Source: Bacillota bacterium (GTDB lineage: Bacteria > Bacillota > UBA5301 > JAMCQP01). From it: DNA of 64,000 nucleotides. Location: positions 1 through 64,000 of the forward strand of contig JAMCQP010000072.1 of the NCBI GenBank assembly GCA_023381695.1, given 5' to 3'. The notes beneath the pieces are model-generated. The model made no database searches. It was not told the origin of the DNA and worked only from the letters and a program-made list of their open reading frames with translations. The translations under genes and the position numbers were made by a program. Of the stretch, positions 26,345-35,393 are shown one piece after another (position 1 is the stretch's first letter; each line of letters begins with the position of its first letter).

Positions 26345-26442
26345 TGAAAGTGAACTATCTCAAGTCCTCCTTCTGGTTTGCGCTGGCCTACGGGCTGATT
26401 GTGGGCGTCGCGGCGGCCGCCGCCGCCAGGGAAAGGGTGTAG
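26344..26442 (+). CDS. Predicted 32-residue single-helix membrane peptide
   Basis: The ATG overlaps the last base of the preceding gene's stop (TGATG), suggesting translational coupling. The product starts MKVNYLKSSFW, has one hydrophobic Ala/Gly/Leu-rich helix and ends with the charged tail RERV. I recognise no family. It could be a small subunit or regulator of the upstream MBL protein, or a chance frame; the tight overlap is the main support. Confidence 0.5.
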   Translation: MKVNYLKSSFWFALAYGLIVGVAAAAAARERV

Positions 26443-26475
26443 CGCGAAAAAACTGTAACCTAACCTTGCCAGATA

Positions 26476-26504
26476 TTGACAACATTAAAGAAAGGATGTA
26501 ATAT
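26476..26504 (+). promoter_or_regulatory. Sigma-A promoter of the tetR cassette
   Basis: TTGACA (26476-26481) and TAATAT (26499-26504) are separated by exactly 17 bases. The -10 overlaps the left end of the operator-like inverted repeat. Confidence 0.85.
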
Positions 26505-26550
26505 AGACCATGTAGTCTAGACCAGACAGTCTAGACTACATGGTCTATAT
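26501..26550. promoter_or_regulatory. 21-bp perfect inverted repeat, probable TetR operator
   Basis: The arms 26501-26521 and 26530-26550 are perfect reverse complements around an eight-base spacer. Within them the palindrome GTCTAGAC occurs twice (26515-26522 and 26529-26536), 14 bp apart, enough to seat two dimers. The site covers the -10 and start region, so binding would block transcription. The tetR gene starts 51 bases later, indicating autorepression of the cassette. Confidence 0.85.
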
Positions 26551-26601
26551 GTTCTGTTCAGACCGGTTGCGGCGGCGAACTGGAGGAGGTGGCCTGGCTG
26601 G

Positions 26602-27258
26602 ATGAGCATAAGCAAGGTGGGAAAAAGGTTTGAGCGGAAGCAGGAACTGATCGATGCAGCGCTGGATGAATTCGTCGAACACGATTTTGAGTCGGCCTCG
26701 CTCAACAGGATTATCAAGAACGCGGGGATCTCCAAGGGGACCTTCTATTACCATTTCCGCAACAAGGAGGATCTGTTCCTCTTCCTCACCGATGAGGGGA
26801 AGAAGGCAGGCCTCGAATTTATCAACAATTGGTTGAGGAGACACCCGGATCGCTCGGGCGAAAAGGACTTCTTCAGCATCATCAAGCTGCAGTTGAAGAT
26901 CGGCGTTGATTTTGCTTTGGAGATGCCCAGGTATAAAAAGTTTGGCGAAAGGCTTCTCCAGATAAAGGATGCCCAAATACAGGAAAAGATCAGGGTAAAG
27001 GCAAAAGCCAGGGTGGAAGCATTTCTCGATCCGATGATCGGCGCTGCAATTCAAAAGGGCGAGATCCGAAGCGATTTGAGCAAGGATTTTGTGGCCAGGT
27101 TGACCAAACACTTTTTCCTGTACCCAGGGGAGATCTTTATGCTTGACCACCTGGACCTGGACGACCCGGACAGCCGCCGAAAACTCGATAAAAACATCGA
27201 CGAGTTCTTTAGTTTCCTGAAGTATGGCTTAGGGAGGGAACGGCATGAAGGTTCTTGA
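26602..27258 (+). CDS. TetR/AcrR family transcriptional repressor
   Basis: This is a 218-aa regulator. The N-terminal helix-turn-helix spans about residues 15-60 (ELIDAALDEFVEHDFESASL, then IIKNAGISKGTFYYHFRNKEDLF). The C-terminal ligand domain has no recognisable specificity. It probably binds the inverted repeat at 26501-26550 and controls itself plus the following ABC/LolA/barrel genes. It overlaps the next gene by 14 bases. Confidence 0.9.
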   Translation: MSISKVGKRFERKQELIDAALDEFVEHDFESASLNRIIKNAGISKGTFYYHFRNKEDLFLFLTDEGKKAGLEFINNWLRRHPDRSGEKDFFSIIKLQLKIGVDFALEMPRYKKFGERLLQIKDAQIQEKIRVKAKARVEAFLDPMIGAAIQKGEIRSDLSKDFVARLTKHFFLYPGEIFMLDHLDLDDPDSRRKLDKNIDEFFSFLKYGLGRERHEGS

Positions 27259-27952
27259 ATTGACCAATGTAACGAAAGAATACACGCAGGGGAAGATGCA
27301 GGTTCCGGCGTTGCGGGGGGTGAATCTCTCCGTTGAGGCGGGCGAGTTTCTCTCGTTCGCGGGGCCGTCGGGCTCGGGCAAGACCACCCTGCTGAACCTG
27401 ATCGGCTGCCTCGACCGGCCGACTGCCGGAAGCATCGAACTGGCAGGGCGGGAACTGGCCAAATTGACGCCGCTGGAGTTGGCCAGGGTCAGGCGGCAGG
27501 AGATCGGCTTCATCTTCCAGTCCTTCAACCTGATCCCGGTGTTGACAGCGTTTGAAAACATCGAAATGCCGCTGGTGATGCTGAACAGGTTTACCCCGGC
27601 GGAGATCCGGGAGAAGGTGATGGCGGCGCTGGAAGAGGTGGGGCTGGCTGGTCTGGAAAGTAGGCGGCCGGCGGAACTCTCCGGCGGGCAGCAGCAACGT
27701 GTGGCCATCGCCAGGGCTCTGATCAAAAACCCCAAGTTTGTGCTGGCGGATGAGCCCACCGCCAACCTCGACTCCGAGAACGGCCAGGCCGTGCTGGATC
27801 TTATGGCCCGCATGAACCAGAAGAACGGGGTGACTTTCATCTTCTCCACCCATGATCCAATGGTGATGGGCTACGCCCGCCGTCTGGTACGGTTGAAGGA
27901 CGGAAGGATAGCCAGCGACGAGGAGGTCGACCGCCATGCCAAGGCAAATTAA
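27245..27952 (+). CDS. ABC transporter ATPase, LolD/MacB type
   Basis: This ATPase of 235 aa has Walker A GPSGSGKTT, Q-loop FIFQSFNLIPVLTAFENIE, signature LSGGQQQRVAIARAL, Walker B VLADEPTANLD and H-loop STHD. The FNLIPxLTAxENIE string marks the LolD/MacB/FtsE subgroup, which powers FtsX-type permeases rather than translocating across the membrane. It overlaps the upstream tetR and the downstream permease (17 bases). Confidence 0.92.
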   Translation: MKVLELTNVTKEYTQGKMQVPALRGVNLSVEAGEFLSFAGPSGSGKTTLLNLIGCLDRPTAGSIELAGRELAKLTPLELARVRRQEIGFIFQSFNLIPVLTAFENIEMPLVMLNRFTPAEIREKVMAALEEVGLAGLESRRPAELSGGQQQRVAIARALIKNPKFVLADEPTANLDSENGQAVLDLMARMNQKNGVTFIFSTHDPMVMGYARRLVRLKDGRIASDEEVDRHAKAN

Positions 27953-29198
27953 CTACTATGTGCGCCTGGCGCTGAAGAACCTGGCCCGCCACAGGCGGCG
28001 GACACTGTTGACCGTTCTGGCGGTGGCGGTCGGGCTCTGGGCCTTTATCGTCATGGATTCGCTCCTGGCAGGGGTGGACAGGGATTCGGGGCGAAACGTG
28101 ATCGATCTGGAAACCTCCCATGTTCAGGTGAGCGCCGCCGGATATTTCGCCCATAGGGACGAATTACCTCTGGACAAAACCCTGGCGGCTGGGACGGCGG
28201 ACAGTAAGTTAATCAAGATGATCCGGTCCGATTCGCGGGTCAGCGGGGTTACCAGCCGGATCAGGTTTGCGGCCCAGTTAAACAACGGAACGGATGAATT
28301 TCCGGTTGTAGCGGTGGGCCTGGATCCTCATAGGGATCCGGAGGTTTTTACCCTGACTGATTATATCGTAGCGGGGCGAAAGCTCCAAAACGGCGAATAC
28401 GGCGCCTCTTTGGGCAAGAAGCTGGCGGAACTCATGGAGCTCAAGATCGGGGATTCCTTCACGCTGGTGATGCGCACCGCCGCCAATACGTTTCAAGCCA
28501 TCGATCTGGAAGTGGTGGGGCTGGTGAACTCGCCCCATCCCATGGTCAACACGGGCATGGTCTTCCTGCCGCTTGACGTGGCGGCCAACGTTTTGGGCCT
28601 GGACGGGCGGGTGACCGAGATCGATCTCCGCCTCGGCGGAGAGGAAGCCGTGGATCGGGTGACGAAGGACCTGCGCTCTTCGCTCAAAAGTTCGGGATTT
28701 AACGTGGATGTCTCCTCGTGGAAGGACCTTTCAGGCAGCTTTCTGGCCATCAGCCAGGGGAAACGGCTGTATAACGGGATCTTCCTGGGCCTGGTGATGG
28801 TGATCGCGGCGGTGGGGATCGTTAACTCGGTGCTTCTTGCCACCATCGAGCGTACGCGCGAGATCGGCACCTTGAAGGCCATCGGCATGAATGAGGGCGA
28901 TATAGTCAGGCTTTTTCTGCTGGAGTCCACCGGCATCGGCCTTCTGGGAGGAATTGTGGCGGTGGGGCTGGGGATCGCCACCAACCTGTACCTGGTCAAC
29001 GTGGGAATCGATCTGACCTCGATGATCGGCGACATGGAGGTCGGTTACCCGATTAACGGGGTCATCTACGGCGTCTGGAACTGGACGACCATGGTGGTGG
29101 CATTCCTGTTCGGGTTGGCCATCTGCCCGCTTGTGGGGTGGTGGCCGAGCCGCAACGCGGCGCGCAAGGATCCGGTCGAGGCGCTGCGCCACGCCTAG
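27936..29198 (+). CDS. FtsX/MacB/LolC-like ABC permease (first copy)
   Basis: This 420-aa protein has the four-helix FtsX layout: one helix near residues 20-40, a periplasmic MacB-PCD-like domain of about 220 residues, then three helices in the C-terminal third. ERTREIGTLKAIGMNEGDIVRLFLLES is the conserved cytoplasmic coupling motif of the family. The C-terminal PSRNAARKDPVEALRHA is also typical. It forms a heterodimer candidate with the next permease. Confidence 0.88.
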   Translation: MPRQINYYVRLALKNLARHRRRTLLTVLAVAVGLWAFIVMDSLLAGVDRDSGRNVIDLETSHVQVSAAGYFAHRDELPLDKTLAAGTADSKLIKMIRSDSRVSGVTSRIRFAAQLNNGTDEFPVVAVGLDPHRDPEVFTLTDYIVAGRKLQNGEYGASLGKKLAELMELKIGDSFTLVMRTAANTFQAIDLEVVGLVNSPHPMVNTGMVFLPLDVAANVLGLDGRVTEIDLRLGGEEAVDRVTKDLRSSLKSSGFNVDVSSWKDLSGSFLAISQGKRLYNGIFLGLVMVIAAVGIVNSVLLATIERTREIGTLKAIGMNEGDIVRLFLLESTGIGLLGGIVAVGLGIATNLYLVNVGIDLTSMIGDMEVGYPINGVIYGVWNWTTMVVAFLFGLAICPLVGWWPSRNAARKDPVEALRHA

Positions 29199-29270
29199 GC
29201 GGCAAAAGATGTCGTGCACGCAGGCGGCGGGAGTTTTACGCCATGCTAACCGGCATGAGGGGTGGATTAT

Positions 29271-30533
29271 ATGAATTACTTGTGGAGGATGGCGGCGAGA
29301 AATCTTGGCAGGAATACGGCCCGGACGTTGCTCAGCGTCCTGGCGGTCTGCCTGGGTGTCGCCGTGGTGATTGTGACCAAGGGGTTTGTGGACGGGATGA
29401 TCAATACCCTGGTGCGGAATTCGATAGACATCGTTTCCGGCCATGTGCGAATCATCGACCGGGAGTATCGCGTCAAGGAGCGCCTGCTCTCCCTCAATTA
29501 CCCGGTGGACGGGTTTGACGGCGAGGGGATGGGGGGCATGATCCGCGACCTGCAAAAGGTGGAGGGGGTGGTCTCCGTTTCGCCCCGGATCAGGTTTGGG
29601 ACGCTGGTGGGCAGGAAAGAAAAATATGAAGGGGTCCTGGGGGTCGGCGTGGATCCCGTGGCCGAAGACCGGCTGTCGCGCCTGACCAGGTTTGTGGAGG
29701 GCCAGTGGCTCAAGGCGGGCCGGCGCGAAGGAGTTATCGGGTACGGCCTGATGAAGAAACTGGGGCTGAAGGTTGGGGACAAGATCACGATGGTTGCCAA
29801 CACCAGTTATGGTTCGATGAGGGGGTACTCGTTTACGCTGGTGGGAGCCATCAAAAGTGGGCTGCAACCGCTCGACGAAGGTGCTGTGTATATCCCGATC
29901 GATATTGCCCGGAAAATGCTTGAGATGCCCGGGCAAGCCACGGAGATCGTCGTAGGGCTCGGCCGGGGCGGGGACGCCAGAACCCCGGCGGTTTTGAAGA
30001 AGATGGAGCCGTTGTTTGGGGCTAAAGATCCCGGCCGGAAGTACGTCCTGATCCCGTGGTACGAGCATAATGAGATGATCAGCTTCATAGAGAAGGCCAA
30101 AACGGCTTACTACCAGATCTACCTGATCATCCTGTTGCTGGCCAGTTTTGTGGTGATCAACACCATGGTCATGGTGGTCAACGAGCGCCGGAAAGAGATC
30201 GGCATGATGGCGGCGATGGGCTTTTCACCCGGCGAGTTGCGCCGCTTGTTCACCCAGGAAGGTTTGCTGGTGGGACTGTTGGGCAGCGCCGCCGGCGTGA
30301 TTCTGGGCGGAAGCGTGACCAAATATTTTTCCGTGGCCGGAATCGACATCTCCTCGATGATGGAGAGTGTGGGAAAGGAGTTTCTCCTGTTCCCGAAGAT
30401 CTATCTGGAGTTTACGCTGGCCGATCTGGCCTTTGCCTTTGTGGCCGGGGTGCTCATCACCATGCTGGCCGCCTATTTCCCGGCGCGGAAGGCGGCCCGG
30501 ATGGAGCCGGCGCAGGCGCTGCGCACAAACTAG
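29271..30533 (+). CDS. FtsX/MacB/LolE-like ABC permease (second copy)
   Basis: This 420-aa permease is paralogous to the preceding one. It starts YLWRMAARNLGRNTARTLLSV, has an extracytoplasmic domain, and carries the coupling motif ERRKEIGMMAAMGFSPGELRRLFTQEG and the end PARKAARMEPAQALRTN. Pairing of two different FtsX permeases with one LolD-like ATPase matches LolCDE architecture. The ATG at 29271 has GAGGGG upstream; GTG 29262 is also in frame. Confidence 0.87.
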   Translation: MNYLWRMAARNLGRNTARTLLSVLAVCLGVAVVIVTKGFVDGMINTLVRNSIDIVSGHVRIIDREYRVKERLLSLNYPVDGFDGEGMGGMIRDLQKVEGVVSVSPRIRFGTLVGRKEKYEGVLGVGVDPVAEDRLSRLTRFVEGQWLKAGRREGVIGYGLMKKLGLKVGDKITMVANTSYGSMRGYSFTLVGAIKSGLQPLDEGAVYIPIDIARKMLEMPGQATEIVVGLGRGGDARTPAVLKKMEPLFGAKDPGRKYVLIPWYEHNEMISFIEKAKTAYYQIYLIILLLASFVVINTMVMVVNERRKEIGMMAAMGFSPGELRRLFTQEGLLVGLLGSAAGVILGGSVTKYFSVAGIDISSMMESVGKEFLLFPKIYLEFTLADLAFAFVAGVLITMLAAYFPARKAARMEPAQALRTN

Positions 30534-30597
30534 GTGCGGGCGACAAGCAGGAGGAACGGCCAGGCTGGTGCACAAACCGAAGGAGGCAGAGCGCGAC

Positions 30598-31371
30598 ATG
30601 TGGATGAAGAGGAACATGTATATGAAGAGGTTTTTCATTGCGACAATTTTTCTCGTCGGAGCGCTGGCGACGGGGATTCCCGCCCAGGCTGTCACCCCCC
30701 TGGAGATCATGGAGAAGGTCGATCAGCAGGCGTACATCGGAAAGGCCAGGTTTGAGGCCACGCTGGTCATGTCCAGCCGCGGGCGGGATGTGGTCAAGGA
30801 GATGGTGGCCGTCACCGAGGGGAGTTCCAGGGCCTTTGTGGAATTCACCAATGCCAGGGACCGCGGCACCAAGTACCTGAAGATTGACAAGGAACTCTGG
30901 ATGTACTTCCCGGATGCGGAGGATATCGTCAAGATCTCCGGCCATATGTTGCGGCAGGGGATGATGGGGAGCGATGTGTCGTACGAGGAGGCGCTGGAGT
31001 CCAACCGCCTGGTTGATTCCTACGATATCTCGCTCGCCGGCGAGGAACCGGTGAACGGGGAGCAGTGCTATGTACTGGAGCTCAAGGCGAAGCCCGGAAA
31101 GAACCCGGCCTACGCAACCCGGAAGATGTGGGTCTCGAAGGAAAAGTACGTCTCAATGAAGGAGCAGCTCTTCGCCCAGAGCGGGAAGATGGTCAAGGTG
31201 GCGACCACCGAGGAGGTGCGGCAGTTCGGCGGCCGGTACCTGGCCACCAAGGTGGTCATGGATAACCTCCTGAAAAAGGATTCCAAAACGGTGTTTATCA
31301 TCAAGAAGATCGATTTCAACCCGGCGATCACACCGGAGACGTTCTCTCTCAAGCAACTGGGGAAGCACTGA
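30598..31371 (+). CDS. LolA-like outer-membrane lipoprotein-sorting family protein
   Basis: This is an exported 257-aa protein with a signal peptide ending near PAQAVTP. The body is a lipocalin-like/LolA-type beta fold: TLVMSSRGRDVVKEMVAV, FTNARDRGTKYLKIDKELWMYFPDAEDIVKIS, MMGSDVSYEEAL and YVLELKAKP match the family annotated as outer membrane lipoprotein-sorting protein. Such genes follow MacB-like permeases. It likely carries a lipid or lipoprotein between the permease and the barrel; this is inferred from family and order. Several in-frame ATGs (30598, 30604, 30616, 30622) are possible. Confidence 0.82.
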   Translation: MWMKRNMYMKRFFIATIFLVGALATGIPAQAVTPLEIMEKVDQQAYIGKARFEATLVMSSRGRDVVKEMVAVTEGSSRAFVEFTNARDRGTKYLKIDKELWMYFPDAEDIVKISGHMLRQGMMGSDVSYEEALESNRLVDSYDISLAGEEPVNGEQCYVLELKAKPGKNPAYATRKMWVSKEKYVSMKEQLFAQSGKMVKVATTEEVRQFGGRYLATKVVMDNLLKKDSKTVFIIKKIDFNPAITPETFSLKQLGKH

Positions 31372-31414
31372 AGAAGCATCGGAAGCGTCTGGATAAAGGG
31401 GAGGGGATCTCTGG

Positions 31415-32602
31415 ATGAGGAAGTTTGAGATGAGTAACTCAGGGATTTGGAAGTTTGGGATAAGAAAGTTTGTCGGCAACCGTTGTAATCGTTTGCTGAT
31501 CGTGTTCCTGACGCTTGGCCTGCTGGCCGTGTGGGGAACAGGAGCAAGGGCGGCGTTGCAGGTCGGCGGCTATTTCGAGACCACGGGCCAGGGGATGTTT
31601 GGCGGCGGCTCGCCGTCGGGGGATGATACACCGTCGTACCTGCTGGCCAACCATCTCAAGTTGCGCCTGGATCTTCCAGACTACAAGGACTTTGGCGCGC
31701 ATGCGGAGTTCAACGCCGTGCACCTTTCTGGGGCGGAACAGCCGGGGATCTCGGATTTGCAACCAATCTCCATTGATCGCCTGTATGTCACGTACAACAA
31801 TCCCGCGTTCGACCTGACCGTGGGCAAACAGCGCTTTTCCTGGGGAATGGGGACGGCTTTCCGGCCGGTGGACCGCTTCAACCCGCCCAACCCCGTTGAT
31901 CCTTCCAGCACCAGGGCCGGGAAGAACGGGGTGGAATTGACGGTGCCGCTCGGCCAGCTTTCTTCCATATCCGCCATCGCCGTGCATGACGGCGGAGGCG
32001 CTTCGGGTGCAGGCGTCGCCAACCCCTGGACCACCGGCCTCCGAGCGCGCACCAATGTGGGGCAGACCGATCTGGCCGTCTCGGTGGCGGACGATAGGGT
32101 GCGTGATGCCAGGACCCTGGGGTTGGAGGCCAAAGGCGACCTTCTGGTGGGCTACCATGCGGAAGCGGTTTACGAGTATCCAGGCAGAGCCTTCGATCAG
32201 GGCAAATGGACCTACGCAGTGGGAGTGGACAACAGCTGGGGCGAGAACCTCTTTGCGCTGGTCGAATATCTGCACGACCAGAGCGGGGGGGACAGCCCCG
32301 AAAAATACAGGTGGGACCTGCTTGGGACAAGCAGGCAGTGGCTGGGCACCGACTACCTTTTCGGCGCTCTGACCTACAAGACCGATGATTACTCCAGCCT
32401 GAGCCTGTCGGTCCTGCGCAATCTGAAGGACGAGGGGACGATCATCACCCCTGGTTTTACCACGGAAGTTGCCGATGGGGTGACCCTCTCCCTCAAGGGA
32501 ATCCTGGTGCGCGCCCCGGAGGGGAGCGAATACCGGCCGGCCGGGCCCTTGCCCGGCATGCGTGAGGCTACAGTCGAGGCCAGGCTGAAACTGGCCTTTT
32601 AG
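31415..32602 (+). CDS. Predicted outer-membrane beta-barrel-type protein
   Basis: This 395-aa protein has an N-terminal signal peptide with a long basic leader (cleavage near ARA at about residue 46). Alternating amphipathic strands follow (LKLRLDLP, RLYVTYNNPAFDLTVGKQRFSWG, TDLAVSVADD, YLFGALTYKTDDYSSLSLSVL). The C-terminal strand ends in Phe (EARLKLAF), the signature used by the Bam machinery in diderm bacteria. It ends the TetR/ABC/LolA cassette. Direct family identity is uncertain; a DUF1302-like barrel is one option. Confidence 0.7.
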   Translation: MRKFEMSNSGIWKFGIRKFVGNRCNRLLIVFLTLGLLAVWGTGARAALQVGGYFETTGQGMFGGGSPSGDDTPSYLLANHLKLRLDLPDYKDFGAHAEFNAVHLSGAEQPGISDLQPISIDRLYVTYNNPAFDLTVGKQRFSWGMGTAFRPVDRFNPPNPVDPSSTRAGKNGVELTVPLGQLSSISAIAVHDGGGASGAGVANPWTTGLRARTNVGQTDLAVSVADDRVRDARTLGLEAKGDLLVGYHAEAVYEYPGRAFDQGKWTYAVGVDNSWGENLFALVEYLHDQSGGDSPEKYRWDLLGTSRQWLGTDYLFGALTYKTDDYSSLSLSVLRNLKDEGTIITPGFTTEVADGVTLSLKGILVRAPEGSEYRPAGPLPGMREATVEARLKLAF

Positions 32603-32846
32603 AAGACCAGCCGATTCAAGGCACATCAGGGATCCGGGCAATGATAGGGCGATTCCGCCCCCTGGATCATTTACCTTTAAAGTGATCCCGCGAGGTGAAT
32701 AGAATTGGGGAGAGAACTGGCTTTTTTTATTTTGGAGGAAGGAGGATTGCCAATCAAAATGTCGAATCATATCCACTAACTTACTAATGGTTATGAAGTA
32801 AGTCGGGAAATATAAATTAGGATGAAAAGGGATAAGAGAAGCCGCT

Positions 32847-35348
32847 ATGGAGAGTTTGACTGCTCAAATTTTGATTCTGGCAATCGCATTCATCCTGATT
32901 ACTGCGCCGGTTGCCTTGGCCAGAAATGCAGAGTTCAATGCCATTCCCGAAACCGGAATCGCCAGGTTGATTCTGGATCTCCAGAAGCTTCCTGTAAGCG
33001 GCACAGTGATGCAAGTGGGAGCGCACCCTGACGACGAAGATAATGCGCTTCTGGCCTATCTCAGCAAAGGGCGGCATCTTAACGCCTACTATCTTGTTTC
33101 CAACTACGGGGAGGGCGGGCAGAACGAAATCGGCCCCGAGCTTTACGAAGCATTGGGCGTTCTGCGTTCGCAGGAGCTGGCTGCCGCGCGTGCTATTGAT
33201 GGAGCCACCCAGCTCTACCTCGGGGCGTACGATTTTGGGTATTCCAAGTCGGGGGCGGAGGCCCTCGCAAAGTGGGGCCACGAAGAATATCTTGGCCGGA
33301 TGGTTCGCATGCTTCGCCTCTATCGTCCGGACATCGTATTGACGCATCACGACACGGTAAGCGGCCACGGCCAGCACCAGGCGGTCGGCACGCTCATCCT
33401 CGAAGCCTTTGATGCCGCTGCCGATCCCAAGAGGTTTCCCGACCAGATCCGAAAAGAGGGTCTCCAGCCGTGGCAGGTCAAAAAGCTCTATGTAAGCGAT
33501 AAGAATCCAACACTCCAGATAAACGCCGGTGAATTCAACCCGGTACCGGGCCGTTCTTACCATGAGATCGGCATGCTGGCCCGTTCCATGCACAAGTCCC
33601 AGGGTATGGCGGGCCCGGGGTTGAAGGGCGACCAAATCCGCAGTTACAAGCTGGTAAAGAGCACGATTGGCACTCCAGGCAAAGAGAAGAACATGGTGGA
33701 CGGGGTGGACATCTCCCTGAACGCCATTACGGAAGGCCTTAACGAGGATCCGGCCAAACTTGCGCCGATTAATCACGAGGTGGCTGAACTCGACCAGATC
33801 ATTCAGGGCGTTTTGGCGGGATTCAACCCCTCCAATCCTTCGGGCGTGGCCAAAGACCTGCTGAAAGGGCTTGAACTGGTCCGCCAGCTGGAAAACGAGG
33901 TGGCTTCCTCGACGTTGTCCAGCGCAAACAAGGCAGTTGTCGGCCAGCGGCTTTCCGACAAGGAACGTGACTTCGTTCAGGCGGCGCGGGACATGTTTGC
34001 CACGTCCCTGGATGTGGTAGCCGATGACCCCGATGTGATTCCCGGACAGACCTTTACGGCAACGGTTGCTTTGTGGAATCGCGGCGAGGAGCCGGTGGAA
34101 AACGTGCGGCTGGCCTTAAACCTTCCTTCGGGCTGGATTGCCAGCGGGGAGGCCCCCGTCGTTTCAAAACTGGACCATAACAAAAAAGCTGAAGCAAAAT
34201 TCAAAGTCACCGTGCCGGCCAATGCCTCGTACACCGGTGCCTTCGACGCAGGCCCCGTTCAAGCGGTTGCCGGCTGGCAGGTTTTCGGCGCACAATTGGC
34301 CACCAGAGGTGCGGCGGAGGTCCGGGCGGTTCCGGCGGTAGCGGTATCGCTCAACCCCGAGAAACTGATGGTTCCGGTTTCCAACAGCCCCATCACCAGA
34401 ACTCTCTCCGTCAAACTGCGCAACAATGCCAAAGCGGCCGTCAAGGGGCAGATCCGGCTTGCTCTGCCAAAAGGGTGGACAATCGCCGGGTCCAAGACGG
34501 CATTTGCCATGACATCCGAGGGAGAGGAGACCTCCGTGCCCGTGGGTGTGACCATCCCCGGCGGGGCAAAGCCGGGCGCTTACACGATCCAGGCGGCGGC
34601 GGACTACGATGGCGGCAGCTCCAATACCGGCTACCAGATCATCTCTTATCCGCACATTGATGCCAGGTATCTCGACAAACCTGCCGAGACCAGGGCGGCG
34701 GTAATTGACGTGAAGCTTGCTCCCAACCTTAAGGTGGGCTATGTCAGCAGCGGTTTCGACAATGTCCCTGATTATCTCGGGGAGATGGGCGTCAACTATC
34801 AGTTGCTGACCGCGGACGACCTGACCGCCGGCGACCTCTCGCGGTATGACACGATCATCCTCGGGATCAGGGCTTATCTCAACCGGCCGGATCTGGTCGC
34901 CCATAACCCGCGCCTTCTGGAATACGTAAAAAATGGGGGCAACCTGATCGTCCAGTACCACAAGACCTTCGAGTGGAAACCGGAGTTTGCGCCGTTCCCC
35001 ATCGTTGTCGGCTCAAACCGTGTCACCGTCGAGGAAGCGCCTATGACGGTCCTCGATCCCAAGCACATTCTGTTCAACGCTCCCAACAAGATCGTCGCCC
35101 AGGATTGGGACGGCTGGATCCAGGAACGGGGACTCTACTTCCCCGACAAATGGGCCGATGAATACTCCACGTTGGTTTCCTGCAACGACCCGAACGAGCC
35201 GGAGCAAAAGGGTGCGTGGCTGATCGCCGGCTACGGCAAGGGCACGTACATTTACACCGCGCTGGTTTGGTACAGGCAGCTTGACAGCCTTGTGCCGGGC
35301 GGGTACCGGATCTTTGCGAACATGATCAGCCTTCCGAAGATGAGGTAA
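32847..35348 (+). CDS. Large exported PIG-L/LmbE-type deacetylase with NEW3-like and GATase-like domains
   Basis: This 833-aa protein begins with a signal peptide (to about residue 27). The PIG-L domain follows, with zinc-site motifs AHPDDE (59-64) and HGQHQ (174-178), typical of zinc-dependent de-N-acetylases acting on GlcNAc conjugates. Residues about 390-620 form two Ig-like repeats of the alpha-galactosidase NEW3 type (LALNLPSGW and IRLALPKGW each begin a repeat). The last 200 residues resemble a ThuA/class I GATase-like fold (YDTIILGIRAYLNRPDL) with no catalytic Cys seen. It is the first gene of a sugar-uptake operon, so extracellular amino-sugar deacetylation is a reasonable guess. Confidence 0.8.
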   Translation: MESLTAQILILAIAFILITAPVALARNAEFNAIPETGIARLILDLQKLPVSGTVMQVGAHPDDEDNALLAYLSKGRHLNAYYLVSNYGEGGQNEIGPELYEALGVLRSQELAAARAIDGATQLYLGAYDFGYSKSGAEALAKWGHEEYLGRMVRMLRLYRPDIVLTHHDTVSGHGQHQAVGTLILEAFDAAADPKRFPDQIRKEGLQPWQVKKLYVSDKNPTLQINAGEFNPVPGRSYHEIGMLARSMHKSQGMAGPGLKGDQIRSYKLVKSTIGTPGKEKNMVDGVDISLNAITEGLNEDPAKLAPINHEVAELDQIIQGVLAGFNPSNPSGVAKDLLKGLELVRQLENEVASSTLSSANKAVVGQRLSDKERDFVQAARDMFATSLDVVADDPDVIPGQTFTATVALWNRGEEPVENVRLALNLPSGWIASGEAPVVSKLDHNKKAEAKFKVTVPANASYTGAFDAGPVQAVAGWQVFGAQLATRGAAEVRAVPAVAVSLNPEKLMVPVSNSPITRTLSVKLRNNAKAAVKGQIRLALPKGWTIAGSKTAFAMTSEGEETSVPVGVTIPGGAKPGAYTIQAAADYDGGSSNTGYQIISYPHIDARYLDKPAETRAAVIDVKLAPNLKVGYVSSGFDNVPDYLGEMGVNYQLLTADDLTAGDLSRYDTIILGIRAYLNRPDLVAHNPRLLEYVKNGGNLIVQYHKTFEWKPEFAPFPIVVGSNRVTVEEAPMTVLDPKHILFNAPNKIVAQDWDGWIQERGLYFPDKWADEYSTLVSCNDPNEPEQKGAWLIAGYGKGTYIYTALVWYRQLDSLVPGGYRIFANMISLPKMR

Positions 35349-35393
35349 CGAGGGATAAAGTAAGTTTCCAGACACAGAGGTGATCTTTGTTAG

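Noticed and set aside
28731-30068. 445-residue minus-strand frame across the two FtsX permeases
   Set aside because: Spans a gene boundary of well-supported genes and is rich in His/Pro/Arg, typical of antisense frames here.
32626-32680. GATCC...GGATC dyad after the beta-barrel gene as a terminator
   Set aside because: The stem is imperfect and no T tract follows; not strong enough to list.
31439-32776. 445-residue minus-strand frame opposite the beta-barrel gene
   Set aside because: No start context and antisense to a gene with signal peptide and barrel strands.
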